From an uncultured Paludibacter sp. (GTDB taxonomy: Bacteria > Bacteroidota > Bacteroidia > Bacteroidales > Paludibacteraceae): a stretch of 64,000 nt of DNA. Position numbers and translations under genes: made by a program. Under the pieces are notes generated by a model, which saw nothing but the letters and a program-made list of their open reading frames with translations, was not told the origin of the DNA and did no database searches. This document shows positions 47,238 through 55,448 of the stretch, piece after piece. The DNA lies in NCBI GenBank assembly GCA_937927845.1, contig CALFXE010000014.1:7575-71574 (forward strand). Reading direction: 5' to 3'. The stretch's first letter is position 1, and each line of letters opens with the position of its first letter.

Positions 47238-48272
47238 TTAACGTTCACGAATAATTGCATGGTATTTATTTTCTTGTTTGGTTATAGCCAAATCAGGAAC
47301 CATACTTTGAAGAGCGAAAAATAAATCATCTAAATTTTCACTTTTAGAAAAGCGTACAGTTAACCGCTTATGAGCAATTTCAGCAGACTGATGGTAGTCT
47401 ATTTGTACATTATATTTACGCGCAATCTGTTTAAACACGTCCGGTAATAAAGTAGAATTGAAAACTAAACTTCCTTGAAACCATTCCTTAATATCGGATG
47501 CGTTAGTGTTTTGTTTAGTTATACCGCCAGTTTCCACATTCAGTGACAATTCTTCTTTCGGATTCAAGTAATAGTAACTGTCTTCTTTTCCTACATTAGG
47601 AATTGAAACTTTTACTTTTCCTTCCTCCAAAGTAGTTTTTACTTCTGATAAATCAGAATAAGCATTCACATTAAATTTCGTTCCAAGCACCTCTATATTC
47701 ATTTTTGGAGTATGCACAATAAATGGCTTTTGTGTATCCTTCTCTATTTGAAAGTAAGCTTCCCCTGTTAATACTACATTTCTTTGATTTCCACTGAATT
47801 CCGCAGGATACTGTAACGAACTTCCGGCATTAAGATAGACAATAGAACCATCAGGTAATATTATTTCAGAGGTCGTTCCATTCGGAGAAAACACTTTTTG
47901 ATAAGCCACTTCCGCATTAGACTCTTTATTTTGCGAATGTTGATATAAGAAAATCGATAAAGCAATCAACGGAATGAGTACCGCTGCAGCCACATATCGC
48001 CACCTTTCCAACATCTTTCTGCTATTGATTTTAGTAATTATTTTTTTCTTTTGTATTTCTTCCGTTATTTTATTATACGCTTTTACGGTATTTATATCCT
48101 CCGAATCGAATGCAGGATGGGAAGCTTCCCATATATTTTTCATTTCCTGAAAATAAATCCTATTTTTAGGAGATGATTCAACATAAGAATGAACCGTATT
48201 TATTTCCTCTTCGGATGCAGTATCCGAAAACAATTTAATAAAAAGTAGCTCTATGTTTTCTTTTTTCTTCAT
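47238..48272 (-). CDS. FecR-family anti-sigma factor
   Basis: 344 residues from the ATG at 48272 (MKKKENIELLFIKLF). The longer in-frame start at 48341 would overlap the sigma gene and lies in non-conserved sequence. A cytoplasmic N-terminal helical domain, one membrane segment (WRYVAAAVLIPLIALSIFLY, about 88-107), the periplasmic FecR domain (SEIILPDGSIVYLNAGSSLQ ... VLGTKFNVNAY) and a C-terminal DUF4974-type domain are seen in order. It holds the ECF sigma inactive until the STN domain of SusC signals substrate. Confidence 0.93.
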   Translation of the reverse strand: MKKKENIELLFIKLFSDTASEEEINTVHSYVESSPKNRIYFQEMKNIWEASHPAFDSEDINTVKAYNKITEEIQKKKIITKINSRKMLERWRYVAAAVLIPLIALSIFLYQHSQNKESNAEVAYQKVFSPNGTTSEIILPDGSIVYLNAGSSLQYPAEFSGNQRNVVLTGEAYFQIEKDTQKPFIVHTPKMNIEVLGTKFNVNAYSDLSEVKTTLEEGKVKVSIPNVGKEDSYYYLNPKEELSLNVETGGITKQNTNASDIKEWFQGSLVFNSTLLPDVFKQIARKYNVQIDYHQSAEIAHKRLTVRFSKSENLDDLFFALQSMVPDLAITKQENKYHAIIRER

Positions 48273-48324
48273 TTTTACTCTGTCTGATATAATGATTATT
48301 GAAAAAGGATTTATCCCACTTAAT

Positions 48325-48918
48325 TTAATGTTTATTAACAAAAAAGAAGAGTAGTATGGTCAAGAATTCTTTTAAATATATTCTCATCAACCCTAATGCT
48401 TTTGACATCCACAACTCAACTGTGCGTTCAGAAATTAATAATTGCTCACTTATTTCACTGTATTTCAATCCCTTTATTTTACCCAAAGAAAACACCGTAC
48501 GGTAATTCTCCGGAAGTTTTTTTAGTGCTGAATCAATATGTTCCTCTAATTCTGAGTATAAAATATAGTTCTCTGTATCATAATCAAGCATAAGATTGGA
48601 ATAATCCGAATTCTCACTTTGATATCTTTGGGTTACTTTAGAGTTTTTTATAGCGAGCAGACATCCATTGTAAACAGATTTTAGTAGATAAGATTTAAGG
48701 GAAGTATCTATACGTAATTCAAAGCGTTTCATCCAAACATTGAGAAAAACGGATTGAACAACATCCTCAACTACGTTTCGATCAAAAATGATGTTCCCTC
48801 CGAACAAAACCATGTCTTTATAATAACGATTAAATATCTTTGCAAAGGCTTTTTCATTTCCTTTGTTCAATTCAATGAGGAGGTGTTCTTCAATTTCTTT
48901 ATTATAAGTATTTTTCAT
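48325..48918 (-). CDS. ECF sigma-70 factor (FecI-like, Bacteroidota PUL type)
   Basis: 197 residues. Region 2 is seen in FAKIFNRYYKDMVLFG ... VVEDVVQSVFLNVWM, and region 4 in LPENYRTVFSLGKIKGLKYSEISEQLLISERTVELWM, as in sigma-70 family RNA polymerase factors of polysaccharide loci. It is the first gene of the locus, followed 52 bp later by FecR. A TATCTTTG element (48974-48981) precedes it, suggesting expression of the regulator from the general sigma factor while the downstream genes would use this sigma. Confidence 0.94.
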   Translation of the reverse strand: MKNTYNKEIEEHLLIELNKGNEKAFAKIFNRYYKDMVLFGGNIIFDRNVVEDVVQSVFLNVWMKRFELRIDTSLKSYLLKSVYNGCLLAIKNSKVTQRYQSENSDYSNLMLDYDTENYILYSELEEHIDSALKKLPENYRTVFSLGKIKGLKYSEISEQLLISERTVELWMSKALGLMRIYLKEFLTILLFFFVNKH

Positions 48919-48973
48919 TTCATATTTGTTTTACCAAATGATTAGATAGCATAATAAAACAATGTGTTGCGCA

Positions 48974-48981
48974 CAAAGATA
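48974..48981 (-). promoter_or_regulatory. -7 element for the ECF sigma gene
   Basis: TATCTTTG on the minus strand (TAnnTTTG), 55 nt before the ATG. No TTG at the expected -33 distance. Confidence 0.4.
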
Positions 48982-49162
48982 CAATAATACTTTAAGAGGT
49001 GGAGAGGTTTTTACCAACACTTTATCATAGACATTTTTTAAAGGTGGATATATTAAAAGTATTTTTAAACTTTTAGTTAGTTTAATTAAGTACAGATTAT
49101 CGTAGCGAGTGAAGACCTGATAAGATAAAATAATATATCAAGTGTAAGTATCAAAAAACTTG

Positions 49163-49236
49163 AGCCTCTTGTCGGATTCGAACCAACGACCCCGAGATTA
49201 CAAATCACGTGCTCTGGCCAACTGAGCTAAAGAGGC
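49163..49236 (-). tRNA. tRNA-Thr (anticodon TGT)
   Basis: A 74-nt cloverleaf on the minus strand: acceptor GCCTCTT/AAGAGGC, D-arm AGCTCAGTTGGCCAGAGC, anticodon loop TTTGTAA, T-loop GGTTCGAATCC. CCA is not encoded. It lies 3-4 nt after the SRP RNA and is probably in the same transcript. Confidence 0.96.
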
Positions 49237-49239
49237 AGG

Positions 49240-49339
49240 TGGGTAAGCACCCTGTATCGCACCGCTACAACCTAATACCCTTGCTGCGGTCAAGCCCTGG
49301 GGGAGTTCAAAGGGAGCTGGTCGTACAAGACTTACCCGG
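49240..49339 (-). ncRNA. ffs: Signal recognition particle RNA (4.5S type)
   Basis: About 100 nt, closed by GGGTAAG (49337-49331) with CTTACCC (49247-49241). The conserved domain IV internal loop is visible as CCAGG on one side and AGCAAGGG on the other, as is the 3' GTGCGATACAGGGTGCTTACCC-type end. The apical sequence between them is GCTTGACCGC (49295-49286) rather than the common GGAA tetraloop. With Ffh it targets membrane proteins. It has its own promoter and is followed by tRNA-Thr. Confidence 0.88.
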
Positions 49340-49341
49340 CG

Positions 49342-49371
49342 CAAAAGTACTGCTTTTTTACTAATCTGCAA
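49342..49371 (-). promoter_or_regulatory. Promoter of ffs/tRNA-Thr
   Basis: Minus strand: TTG (49371-49369), 19 nt, TACTTTTG (49349-49342). Placement puts the transcript start at the 5' end of the SRP helix. Confidence 0.7.
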
Positions 49372-49482
49372 ACAAAATCTTCATCGAATTTGTAGCTATT
49401 TGCATATATATTTAATTCTCAAAGTTATAGATGCAAAAAAGTTTATAAACATCAAATTCGAACAGATTGTTTATAATCATTT

Positions 49483-50223
49483 TTATTTGCCAGAAGGTAG
49501 TGTTGCTAACACAATATGGTCGACACACACATAAGCCGGAGTATTCATTCCCCACTCTCCTACATCACTCGAAGCAAAACCAAATGTTATTTGTGTGGGT
49601 TTTCCTAATTTCGACAAATCAACTCTTGTCCATTCACGTACTAATTCTGTTTTGCCATTACGGAAATCAGCTAAATAAAAATCAATAGATCCTGTCAAAA
49701 CTGAATTGTTATAACCTTGTATGATAACTTTAAACCAATCTCCATCTTCAAATTTATCAGTAAAATCACCACCATCTTTAATATCTTTATATGTATAAGT
49801 TGAATTAGTCAACATCATACTGACTGGCTCGACATCACCATTCAAGTTAGACAGAGTGATTGTTGCAGTGTCATATACCAAAGCAAACTGTTTTGATTCG
49901 CTAAATCCTGTTCCTGCAATTGTGCTATATTGATTTAACCATCCTGAAGTAACAGTATCTGTATGTGAAGATACAGCAAACCCACTCCAAGTTGAACCCC
50001 ATTCTGCCTCTTCATATTTATTTGAAAAGGTCAACACACCTGATTTCAGCGAATTATGATACACTCCATCAATTAATTCACCTTTCTTATCACTCCCAAT
50101 CCAGTATCCTGACTCGCCTAAGTCAATATCATCAAAACCAACACTAATAAGCTGTTTTTGTTCTTCTTCACACGAAGCAAATACTAACAGAGCACTCAAT
50201 AGAATAAATCCAATTTTTCTCAT
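49483..50223 (-). CDS. DUF4465 surface lipoprotein under a B12 riboswitch
   Basis: 246 residues with lipoprotein signal (IGFILLSALLVFASCEE). The body matches DUF4465: VGFDDIDLGESGYWIG, WGSTWSGFAVSS, STIAGTGFSESKQFALVY, LTNSTYTYKDI, and the end PAYVCVDHIVL. A cobalamin riboswitch lies directly upstream, so the protein probably acts in corrinoid capture at the outer membrane. I recall that B12-binding BtuH proteins of gut Bacteroidetes belong to or contain this kind of domain, but cannot confirm it here. No btuB, btuG or corrinoid synthesis gene is next to it. Confidence 0.85.
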   Translation of the reverse strand: MRKIGFILLSALLVFASCEEEQKQLISVGFDDIDLGESGYWIGSDKKGELIDGVYHNSLKSGVLTFSNKYEEAEWGSTWSGFAVSSHTDTVTSGWLNQYSTIAGTGFSESKQFALVYDTATITLSNLNGDVEPVSMMLTNSTYTYKDIKDGGDFTDKFEDGDWFKVIIQGYNNSVLTGSIDFYLADFRNGKTELVREWTRVDLSKLGKPTQITFGFASSDVGEWGMNTPAYVCVDHIVLATLPSGK

Positions 50224-50382
50224 TTTACATTTAATTTTAAATTGTTATATTGAAATTTTAAAACATAATTAACTCTCAGCATATTAACTATACTACTTTA
50301 TCAACAATACAATTTCCGGATACAGAGGTTTTATGATAGAACTCCTTTGCTATATCTCCCGAAAGCATGATAAGTTGATATT

Positions 50383-50562
50383 ATTTGGCAGGTCTTCTGA
50401 CTTACTCTGTTTTGAACTGCCTTCCCGGTTTCCCAGTGGCAAAGTATTGTTCAAACATTATCTCTGTTATAAACAGAAAGTGAGCTTACAGCAGCGGGTA
50501 CTGTTACGGAATTTCACCGTATTCCCTTTTATTGGCTTGAAGATATCATGCCAATACCAAAT
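50383..50562 (-). promoter_or_regulatory. Cobalamin (B12) riboswitch
   Basis: On the minus strand the conserved blocks appear in order. P1 forms between ATTTGG (50562-50557) and CCAAAT (50388-50383). A hairpin ATTGGC/GCCAAT lies at 50531-50555. GGGAATACGGTGAAATTCC and ACCCGCTGCTGTAAG lie in 50485-50525, the B12 box. GCCACTGGGAAACCGGGAAGGC occupies 50419-50440, and AGTCAGAAGACCTGCC ends at 50387. The promoter places +1 at the P1 stem. A 160-nt leader follows before the DUF4465 gene. Confidence 0.93.
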
Positions 50563-50569
50563 TCGGCGG

Positions 50570-50596
50570 CAAAGTTAAGAAAAAATATTATCTTTG
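50570..50596. promoter_or_regulatory. Divergent -7 elements for the B12-riboswitch transcript and ruvX
   Basis: Minus strand TAACTTTG (50577-50570), with a TTG 21 nt upstream (50601-50599). Plus strand TATCTTTG (50589-50596), 16 nt before the ruvX ATG. Confidence 0.55.
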
Positions 50597-50612
50597 CACA
50601 AGTTTTTTATTT

Positions 50613-51026
50613 ATGGGAAGAATATTAGCAATAGATTACGGTCAGAAAAGAGTTGGATTAGCTGTTACAGACCTACTTAAAATTACTGCTAATGCTTTAG
50701 ATACAGTGCCATCACATGAGATTTTTGATTATTTAAAACGATACACATCTAAAGAAGATATCGAAAAGATTGTGGTTGGTTTGCCTAAACAGATGAGCGG
50801 AGAGCTGTCTTCGTCAATGCAATATATCGAACCCTTTGTTAAAGGTCTGAAACGAAACTTCCCTGATATAGAAATCGAATATGCTGATGAACGTTTTACG
50901 TCAACTATGGCTCAAAAAGTAATTATCGAAGCCGGGATTAAACGTAAAGAGCGGCAAAACAAGGCTTTAGTCGACAAAGTTGCAGCATTAATTATTTTAC
51001 AAACTTATTTAGAGTCAAACAGATGA
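50613..51026 (+). CDS. ruvX: RuvX/YqgF putative Holliday junction resolvase
   Basis: 137 residues, RNase H-like fold, full length. Motifs are LAIDYGQKRVGLAVTD (4-19, first catalytic Asp), VVGLPKQMSG (second conserved strand) and YADERFTS with DKVAALIILQ (the remaining acidic residues). YqgF family members process 16S rRNA or resolve junctions. The stop codon overlaps the def start (ATGA), so the pair is translationally coupled. Confidence 0.95.
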   Translation: MGRILAIDYGQKRVGLAVTDLLKITANALDTVPSHEIFDYLKRYTSKEDIEKIVVGLPKQMSGELSSSMQYIEPFVKGLKRNFPDIEIEYADERFTSTMAQKVIIEAGIKRKERQNKALVDKVAALIILQTYLESNR

Positions 51027-51568
51027 TTTTACCAATTTATACATACGGAAATGCAGTTTTAAGAAAACATGCTGAAGAAATATCATCGGATTATCCTGAT
51101 TTGAAGAAGCTTATCGATGATATGTATGAAACTATGTATCATGCTGATGGTGTTGGATTAGCGGCACCTCAAGTAGGCTTACCTATTCGTATGCTTGTGA
51201 TAGGTTTAGATGCTTTGGCAGAAGATAATCCTGAATTGGCAAAATTTAAGACGGTGATGATTAATCCGGTAATGCTTGAAATGAGCGAGGAAGAAGTCGA
51301 AGGAAATGAAGGATGTTTGAGTATTCCCGGAATCAGCGAGAAAGTATACCGTGCCGAATGGATAAAAATTAAATATTACGATGCTGACTTTAATGAGCAT
51401 ATTGAAGAGTTTGAAGATTTTATTGCACGTGTTATTCAACATGAATACGATCATCTTGAAGGCAGTTTGTTTACCGATCATGTGAATCCGCTACGTAGGC
51501 AAATGATAAAAACCAAGCTCAACAATATAGCAAAAGGTAAAGTTCAATGCGATTATAAGATTAAATAG
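51023..51568 (+). CDS. def: Peptide deformylase
   Basis: Removes the N-terminal formyl group from new proteins. 181 residues with the three family motifs: GVGLAAPQVGL (residues 43-53), EGCLSIPG (the metal Cys), and QHEYDHLEG (metal His pair and catalytic Glu). Follows ruvX with a 4-bp overlap, a common Bacteroidota pairing. Its last 8 bp overlap the 3' end of the convergent GH13 gene. Confidence 0.97.
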   Translation: MILPIYTYGNAVLRKHAEEISSDYPDLKKLIDDMYETMYHADGVGLAAPQVGLPIRMLVIGLDALAEDNPELAKFKTVMINPVMLEMSEEEVEGNEGCLSIPGISEKVYRAEWIKIKYYDADFNEHIEEFEDFIARVIQHEYDHLEGSLFTDHVNPLRRQMIKTKLNNIAKGKVQCDYKIK

Positions 51569-53240
51569 GTCGTAAAGCCAATATTCTTCCACCATTTCTA
51601 TTGAGTGATATTTTTACCGGTTCATGCGAGTTAATAATCTGCTTATCTGAATAATTTTCATCCAATAAATCGCTCAACTCATAATTGAAATCCTCCTTTA
51701 GTTCAAGGTATTCAAATGCTTCTAATGGTATTCTAACTTCAATATCAGCAGTTATATCATCAAAATTAACTATCACCAACAAAGTTTCATTTTCAAATTT
51801 TCTAATAAAAGAATATTGTTTATTAGGGTTAAAAGATAAATTTTGATAGTTTGCGTATTGTAAATCGTACATAACACCTCTTGATATAGCTTTTTGCTCC
51901 AAACATATATTAAGTAGCTTTTGATAGAAGACTCTTAATGCTTTTTGTTCGGCAGTTAGATTCTTACCATCAAATTTTCCTTTGTTAGTCCAGCTTTGTA
52001 TTGATTTCACTCCCCAATAATCAAATATGGTCGTTCGTCCATCTAACCCACTGAAACCCTCTTCATCCATGCCTTGCTCGCCCAATTCCTGTCCTGCGTA
52101 AATCATAAATGGTGCATTAGTTAGTGTTGCCGACACAATCAAGGCAGGTATTATTATCCATGCATCTTTTGCAAAAAAATCTGAGGCAATTCTCTGTTCA
52201 TCATGGTTTTCTAAAAAATGCAACATATTTTCCTGTATACCCGACAATGATTGCCAAGCTTGTGTAATCAAGGAACAAGAATAATTATTGCATGTGATAT
52301 TTTTTAGTAAATCGTACATCCCGACTTTATCATACAGATAATCAAAACCTCCTGTAAAAATATAATTACGATATTGGTCAGGATTATAAACTTCGGCAAT
52401 AAAAATCACATCAGGATAAGCATTCTTCACCTTTTTTATAGCCCAATGCCAAAACTCAACCGGTACCATTTCAGCCATATCACATCTAAAACCATCAATT
52501 CCTTTTTTCGACCAAAACAATAATATATCAAGCATTTTGTTCCAAGTGTCCGGCGTTTCATCAAAATGTTTATTATGATTATCAAGATAATCAACTCCAT
52601 AATTTAATTTGACTGTTTCGTACCAATCATTAATACCCGGAGTATCTGTAAATTGGTCGTTACCGGTAACTTTTGCAGGATATTCAAAATAATCGCCTAT
52701 GTCAAAAGTCGGTTGAAATTTTCTATCGGGTAAATAGTAAAAATTGTTGTTTTTACGAAATACACAGTCTGTTTTATCTTTTTCACCCAAATCATCTATA
52801 CCTTTTGGCTTAACATCTGAATAATATTCTCTTGCAACATGGTTTGGTATAAAATCGATTATAACTTTTAAACCTGCTTTATGAGTGCGGTTGACCAAAC
52901 TTTCAAACTCCAGCATCCTATTATTCACATCTACTGCCAAATCAGGATCTACATCGTAATAATCCTTGATAGCATAGGGCGATCCGGCAATTCCCTTTAC
53001 GATAGCAGCATGATCTTTCTTAATTCCAAATTGAGAATAATCTGTCTGAGTAGCATGTTCAATTACTCCGGTATACCAAACATGAGTAATACCAAGTGAT
53101 TTAATTTCTTTTAAAGCCTTAGTAGTGAAAGCATTAAACTTTCCACATCCATTTTCATATATACTGCCGTTCTTTTTATTAACAGTAAAATAATTACCAA
53201 ACAATCTTGGCAGTACCTGATATATAATAAACTTTGTCAT
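51561..53240 (-). CDS. Cytoplasmic GH13 alpha-amylase family enzyme
   Basis: 559 residues from the ATG at 53240 (MTKFIIYQVLPRLFGN); the 11-residue upstream extension is non-conserved. No signal peptide, so intracellular. The four GH13 regions are intact: VIIDFIPNHV, GFRCDMAE (nucleophile Asp), IAEVYNP (acid Glu) and FLENHDEQ. Probably acts on storage glycogen or imported malto-oligosaccharides. It lies apart from the polysaccharide locus. A TACTTTTG element at 53327-53334 and a heptamer repeat precede it. Confidence 0.92.
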   Translation of the reverse strand: MTKFIIYQVLPRLFGNYFTVNKKNGSIYENGCGKFNAFTTKALKEIKSLGITHVWYTGVIEHATQTDYSQFGIKKDHAAIVKGIAGSPYAIKDYYDVDPDLAVDVNNRMLEFESLVNRTHKAGLKVIIDFIPNHVAREYYSDVKPKGIDDLGEKDKTDCVFRKNNNFYYLPDRKFQPTFDIGDYFEYPAKVTGNDQFTDTPGINDWYETVKLNYGVDYLDNHNKHFDETPDTWNKMLDILLFWSKKGIDGFRCDMAEMVPVEFWHWAIKKVKNAYPDVIFIAEVYNPDQYRNYIFTGGFDYLYDKVGMYDLLKNITCNNYSCSLITQAWQSLSGIQENMLHFLENHDEQRIASDFFAKDAWIIIPALIVSATLTNAPFMIYAGQELGEQGMDEEGFSGLDGRTTIFDYWGVKSIQSWTNKGKFDGKNLTAEQKALRVFYQKLLNICLEQKAISRGVMYDLQYANYQNLSFNPNKQYSFIRKFENETLLVIVNFDDITADIEVRIPLEAFEYLELKEDFNYELSDLLDENYSDKQIINSHEPVKISLNRNGGRILALRPI

Positions 53241-53262
53241 TTTCAATCTCGATTTCAAACCG

Positions 53263-53297
53263 CAAACTGTCAACTGTTAATTGTCAATTGTCAATTT
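53263..53297. repeat. 7-bp tandem repeat ahead of the GH13 gene
   Basis: Five units of the TCAAYTG heptamer, the same unit and orientation as 14403-14444. It is between a -7-like element (TACTTTTG on the minus strand, 53334-53327) and the GH13 ATG. Confidence 0.75.
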
Positions 53298-53393
53298 ATT
53301 TATGATTCAATTTAAAAAATTACGCACAAAAGTAAACAAAATCGCCTTTAATTCGTTATCTTAGCAGGACGAAAAAAATAATAATATAAATTT

Positions 53394-53882
53394 ATGGCAA
53401 AAGTAACATTTAAAGGTAACGAAGTAAACACCAATGGACAATTACCCGCAGTAGGCACAAATGCACCAGATTTTAAACTCGTGGGTGCAAGTTTGAATGA
53501 GATATCGCTTGCTGACTATAAAGGAAAACGTGTTGTTCTTAACATTTTTCCAAGTCTTGATACTGGTGTTTGTGCAACTTCGGTTCGTCAGTTTAACAAA
53601 TGGGCATCTGACAAAGAAAACACTGTAGTACTATGTGTTTCAAAAGATTTACCATTTGCGCAAGGTCGTTTTTGTGGAGCAGAAGGACTTAACAATGTAA
53701 TTACCGCATCCGATTTCAGGTATCATTCATTTGCAACTGATTATGGGGTGTTAATGACAGATGGTCCGCTACAAGGCTTAATGGCGCGTTCAGTAGTAGC
53801 AATTGACGAAACAGGAAAAGTTGTATACACAGAATTAGTTCCTGAAATAGTACAGGAACCAAGTTACGATGTAAAATTTTAA
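53394..53882 (+). CDS. tpx: Thiol peroxidase Tpx
   Basis: Atypical 2-Cys peroxiredoxin that reduces peroxides using thioredoxin. Peroxidatic cysteine in FPSLDTGVCATSVRQFN, resolving cysteine in FAQGRFCGAEGLNNV. At 162 residues it is a few residues shorter at the C-terminus than E. coli Tpx, ending EPSYDVKF. Single gene with a strong terminator 54 bp downstream. Confidence 0.96.
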   Translation: MAKVTFKGNEVNTNGQLPAVGTNAPDFKLVGASLNEISLADYKGKRVVLNIFPSLDTGVCATSVRQFNKWASDKENTVVLCVSKDLPFAQGRFCGAEGLNNVITASDFRYHSFATDYGVLMTDGPLQGLMARSVVAIDETGKVVYTELVPEIVQEPSYDVKF

Positions 53883-53935
53883 GAAATTAAGGTAAGCCCG
53901 ATGTGATATCGGTTCATTTTCTAATGTGTGAAGTG

Positions 53936-53970
53936 GGTGAGGATGTAATTTTACATCCTTACCTTTTTTT
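53936..53970 (+). terminator. Terminator of tpx
   Basis: 13-bp stem GGTGAGGATGTAA / TTACATCCTTACC with one G-T pair, 2-nt loop as read, then TTTTTTT. The A-side may also serve the convergent T9SS type B cargo gene. Confidence 0.88.
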
Positions 53971-53982
53971 ATATAGATACCA

Positions 53983-55299
53983 CTATTGCTTTTTTCCTCT
54001 TAATAAATTTATATCACCTTTCAGATTATAAATAATTCCATCCGATCCTTTAGCTTTTATCACATAAAAATACGCACCTTCGTTAACCGGTTTACCTTTA
54101 AATTTTCCATCCCAACCCTTCTGAGGGTCAGTCCAATGATAAACCATATTACCCCATCTATTGAAAATCCAACAATCAAATTCAATTATGGATTTATAAG
54201 CCACACGAAATTCATCATTAAAGCCATCGCCATTAGGAGTAAATACGTTAGGTGCATAAATTGCCGACTCAGAAACTTTAATCGTAACGGAATCAACATG
54301 CGAGCAATAGGAGTTTTCTGCAATAAGTTTCACGTTGAAAGTACCGGCTTCAGTAAAGGAATATCGATAATTCTCTCCTGTTCGTACAATAAAAGGTGAT
54401 TCAGCACCCTTTGAAATCTCCCATCGGAAATAATTTGGGACTGAACCATTTGGTTGAGCAGTAAAATTTATCTCCAAAGGTGCTGAACCTGTAAGAGTTG
54501 TAATATCTTCCGGTCTGTCACCTTCGTTTTTTTCAACTCTGACAGAAGCTTCGGTTTTAATCTTAGCAGATACCCGAATAGCTTGATATAAGGAGCTTGT
54601 TACAGAAACCTCCTTATTAAAATCTACAGAAAACTCATCGCCGGACAAAGTGAAATATGTATCTTGCAAAGGAGCATCATATATCTGAATATCAACACCA
54701 TTTATTAATATTTCTTTTGAAATAGAAGTATTTTTCCATTCATCATCCCATTCTAAAGAATTATATGTCAGATTAAACTTTCTTGTGATATTATACGTAG
54801 TCCCATCAACAGTTTTATAATACATATCCGGAATATTTGCGTTTAAGGTCAGAGTTAATTGATTGCACAATGTAGAATTGGGATCGGGCACAGATAATGA
54901 ATTTAAAGTCGGCTGATATAATTTATAATCTATCACCCATATAGTTAATTCCTTATGGTAAGGCTGACCGGAAATTGTACCGGAAATTTCAGCTATATAT
55001 CCGGTATGATCATCAGGAATAATTGACTTTTGATTACTAACCATAGTCATATCAGGATACCTTGTCCATTTAACAGTCAAAGATGGGTCGGACGTAATGA
55101 TAGAAATTTCAGAATTGATGTTGATATCATACATTAATATTAAATAATCAATCCTGTTTTCGAAATCAGTATATATTTTCTTTTCACCTGAAACACTAAT
55201 TTGCTGAGCATTGATTATAAATGACGAAGAAAGTACGCAAAACAACAAAAGCAGATGTTCTTTTAAAAACACAAATATGCTATTTACTTTATGAAGCAT
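53983..55299 (-). CDS. Exported protein with T9SS type B (gliding motility-associated) C-terminal domain
   Basis: 438 residues with an N-terminal signal region (LLLLFCVLSSSFIINAQ). The middle contains Ig/PKD-like strands (EAGTFNVKLIAENSYC, about 320-345). The C-terminal 90 residues are the CHU_C/type B sorting domain: YAPNVFTPNGDGFNDEF, IFNRWGNMVYH, GWDGKFKGKPVNEGAYFYVIKA. It is exported by T9SS and probably retained at the surface. Divergent from the LysM gene, with a TACTTTTG element at 55335-55342 and a TTG 18 nt upstream of it. Function of the body unknown. Confidence 0.88.
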   Translation of the reverse strand: MLHKVNSIFVFLKEHLLLLFCVLSSSFIINAQQISVSGEKKIYTDFENRIDYLILMYDININSEISIITSDPSLTVKWTRYPDMTMVSNQKSIIPDDHTGYIAEISGTISGQPYHKELTIWVIDYKLYQPTLNSLSVPDPNSTLCNQLTLTLNANIPDMYYKTVDGTTYNITRKFNLTYNSLEWDDEWKNTSISKEILINGVDIQIYDAPLQDTYFTLSGDEFSVDFNKEVSVTSSLYQAIRVSAKIKTEASVRVEKNEGDRPEDITTLTGSAPLEINFTAQPNGSVPNYFRWEISKGAESPFIVRTGENYRYSFTEAGTFNVKLIAENSYCSHVDSVTIKVSESAIYAPNVFTPNGDGFNDEFRVAYKSIIEFDCWIFNRWGNMVYHWTDPQKGWDGKFKGKPVNEGAYFYVIKAKGSDGIIYNLKGDINLLRGKKQ

Positions 55300-55334
55300 A
55301 AATTTTATAAATATAATTTTGATAATATGAGATA

Positions 55335-55421
55335 CAAAAGTACGTTTTTCAATTAAATAACAAAAAAAAGGGCTATTTATTACAAGTCATATTTTAAGGA
55401 GACATATTTTTTGTACATTTG
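55335..55421. promoter_or_regulatory. Divergent promoters between T9SS type B cargo and LysM genes
   Basis: Minus strand: TTG (55363-55361), 18 nt, TACTTTTG (55342-55335). Plus strand: TACATTTG (55414-55421), 27 nt before the LysM ATG. Confidence 0.5.
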
Positions 55422-55448
55422 CATACTAAACTGTATTAGTTTAACACT

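Noticed and set aside
49163..49236. tRNA-Thr as an integration site for a mobile element
   Set aside because: No integrase or duplicated tRNA 3' end is seen on either side; neighbours are SRP RNA and the regulator of the polysaccharide locus.
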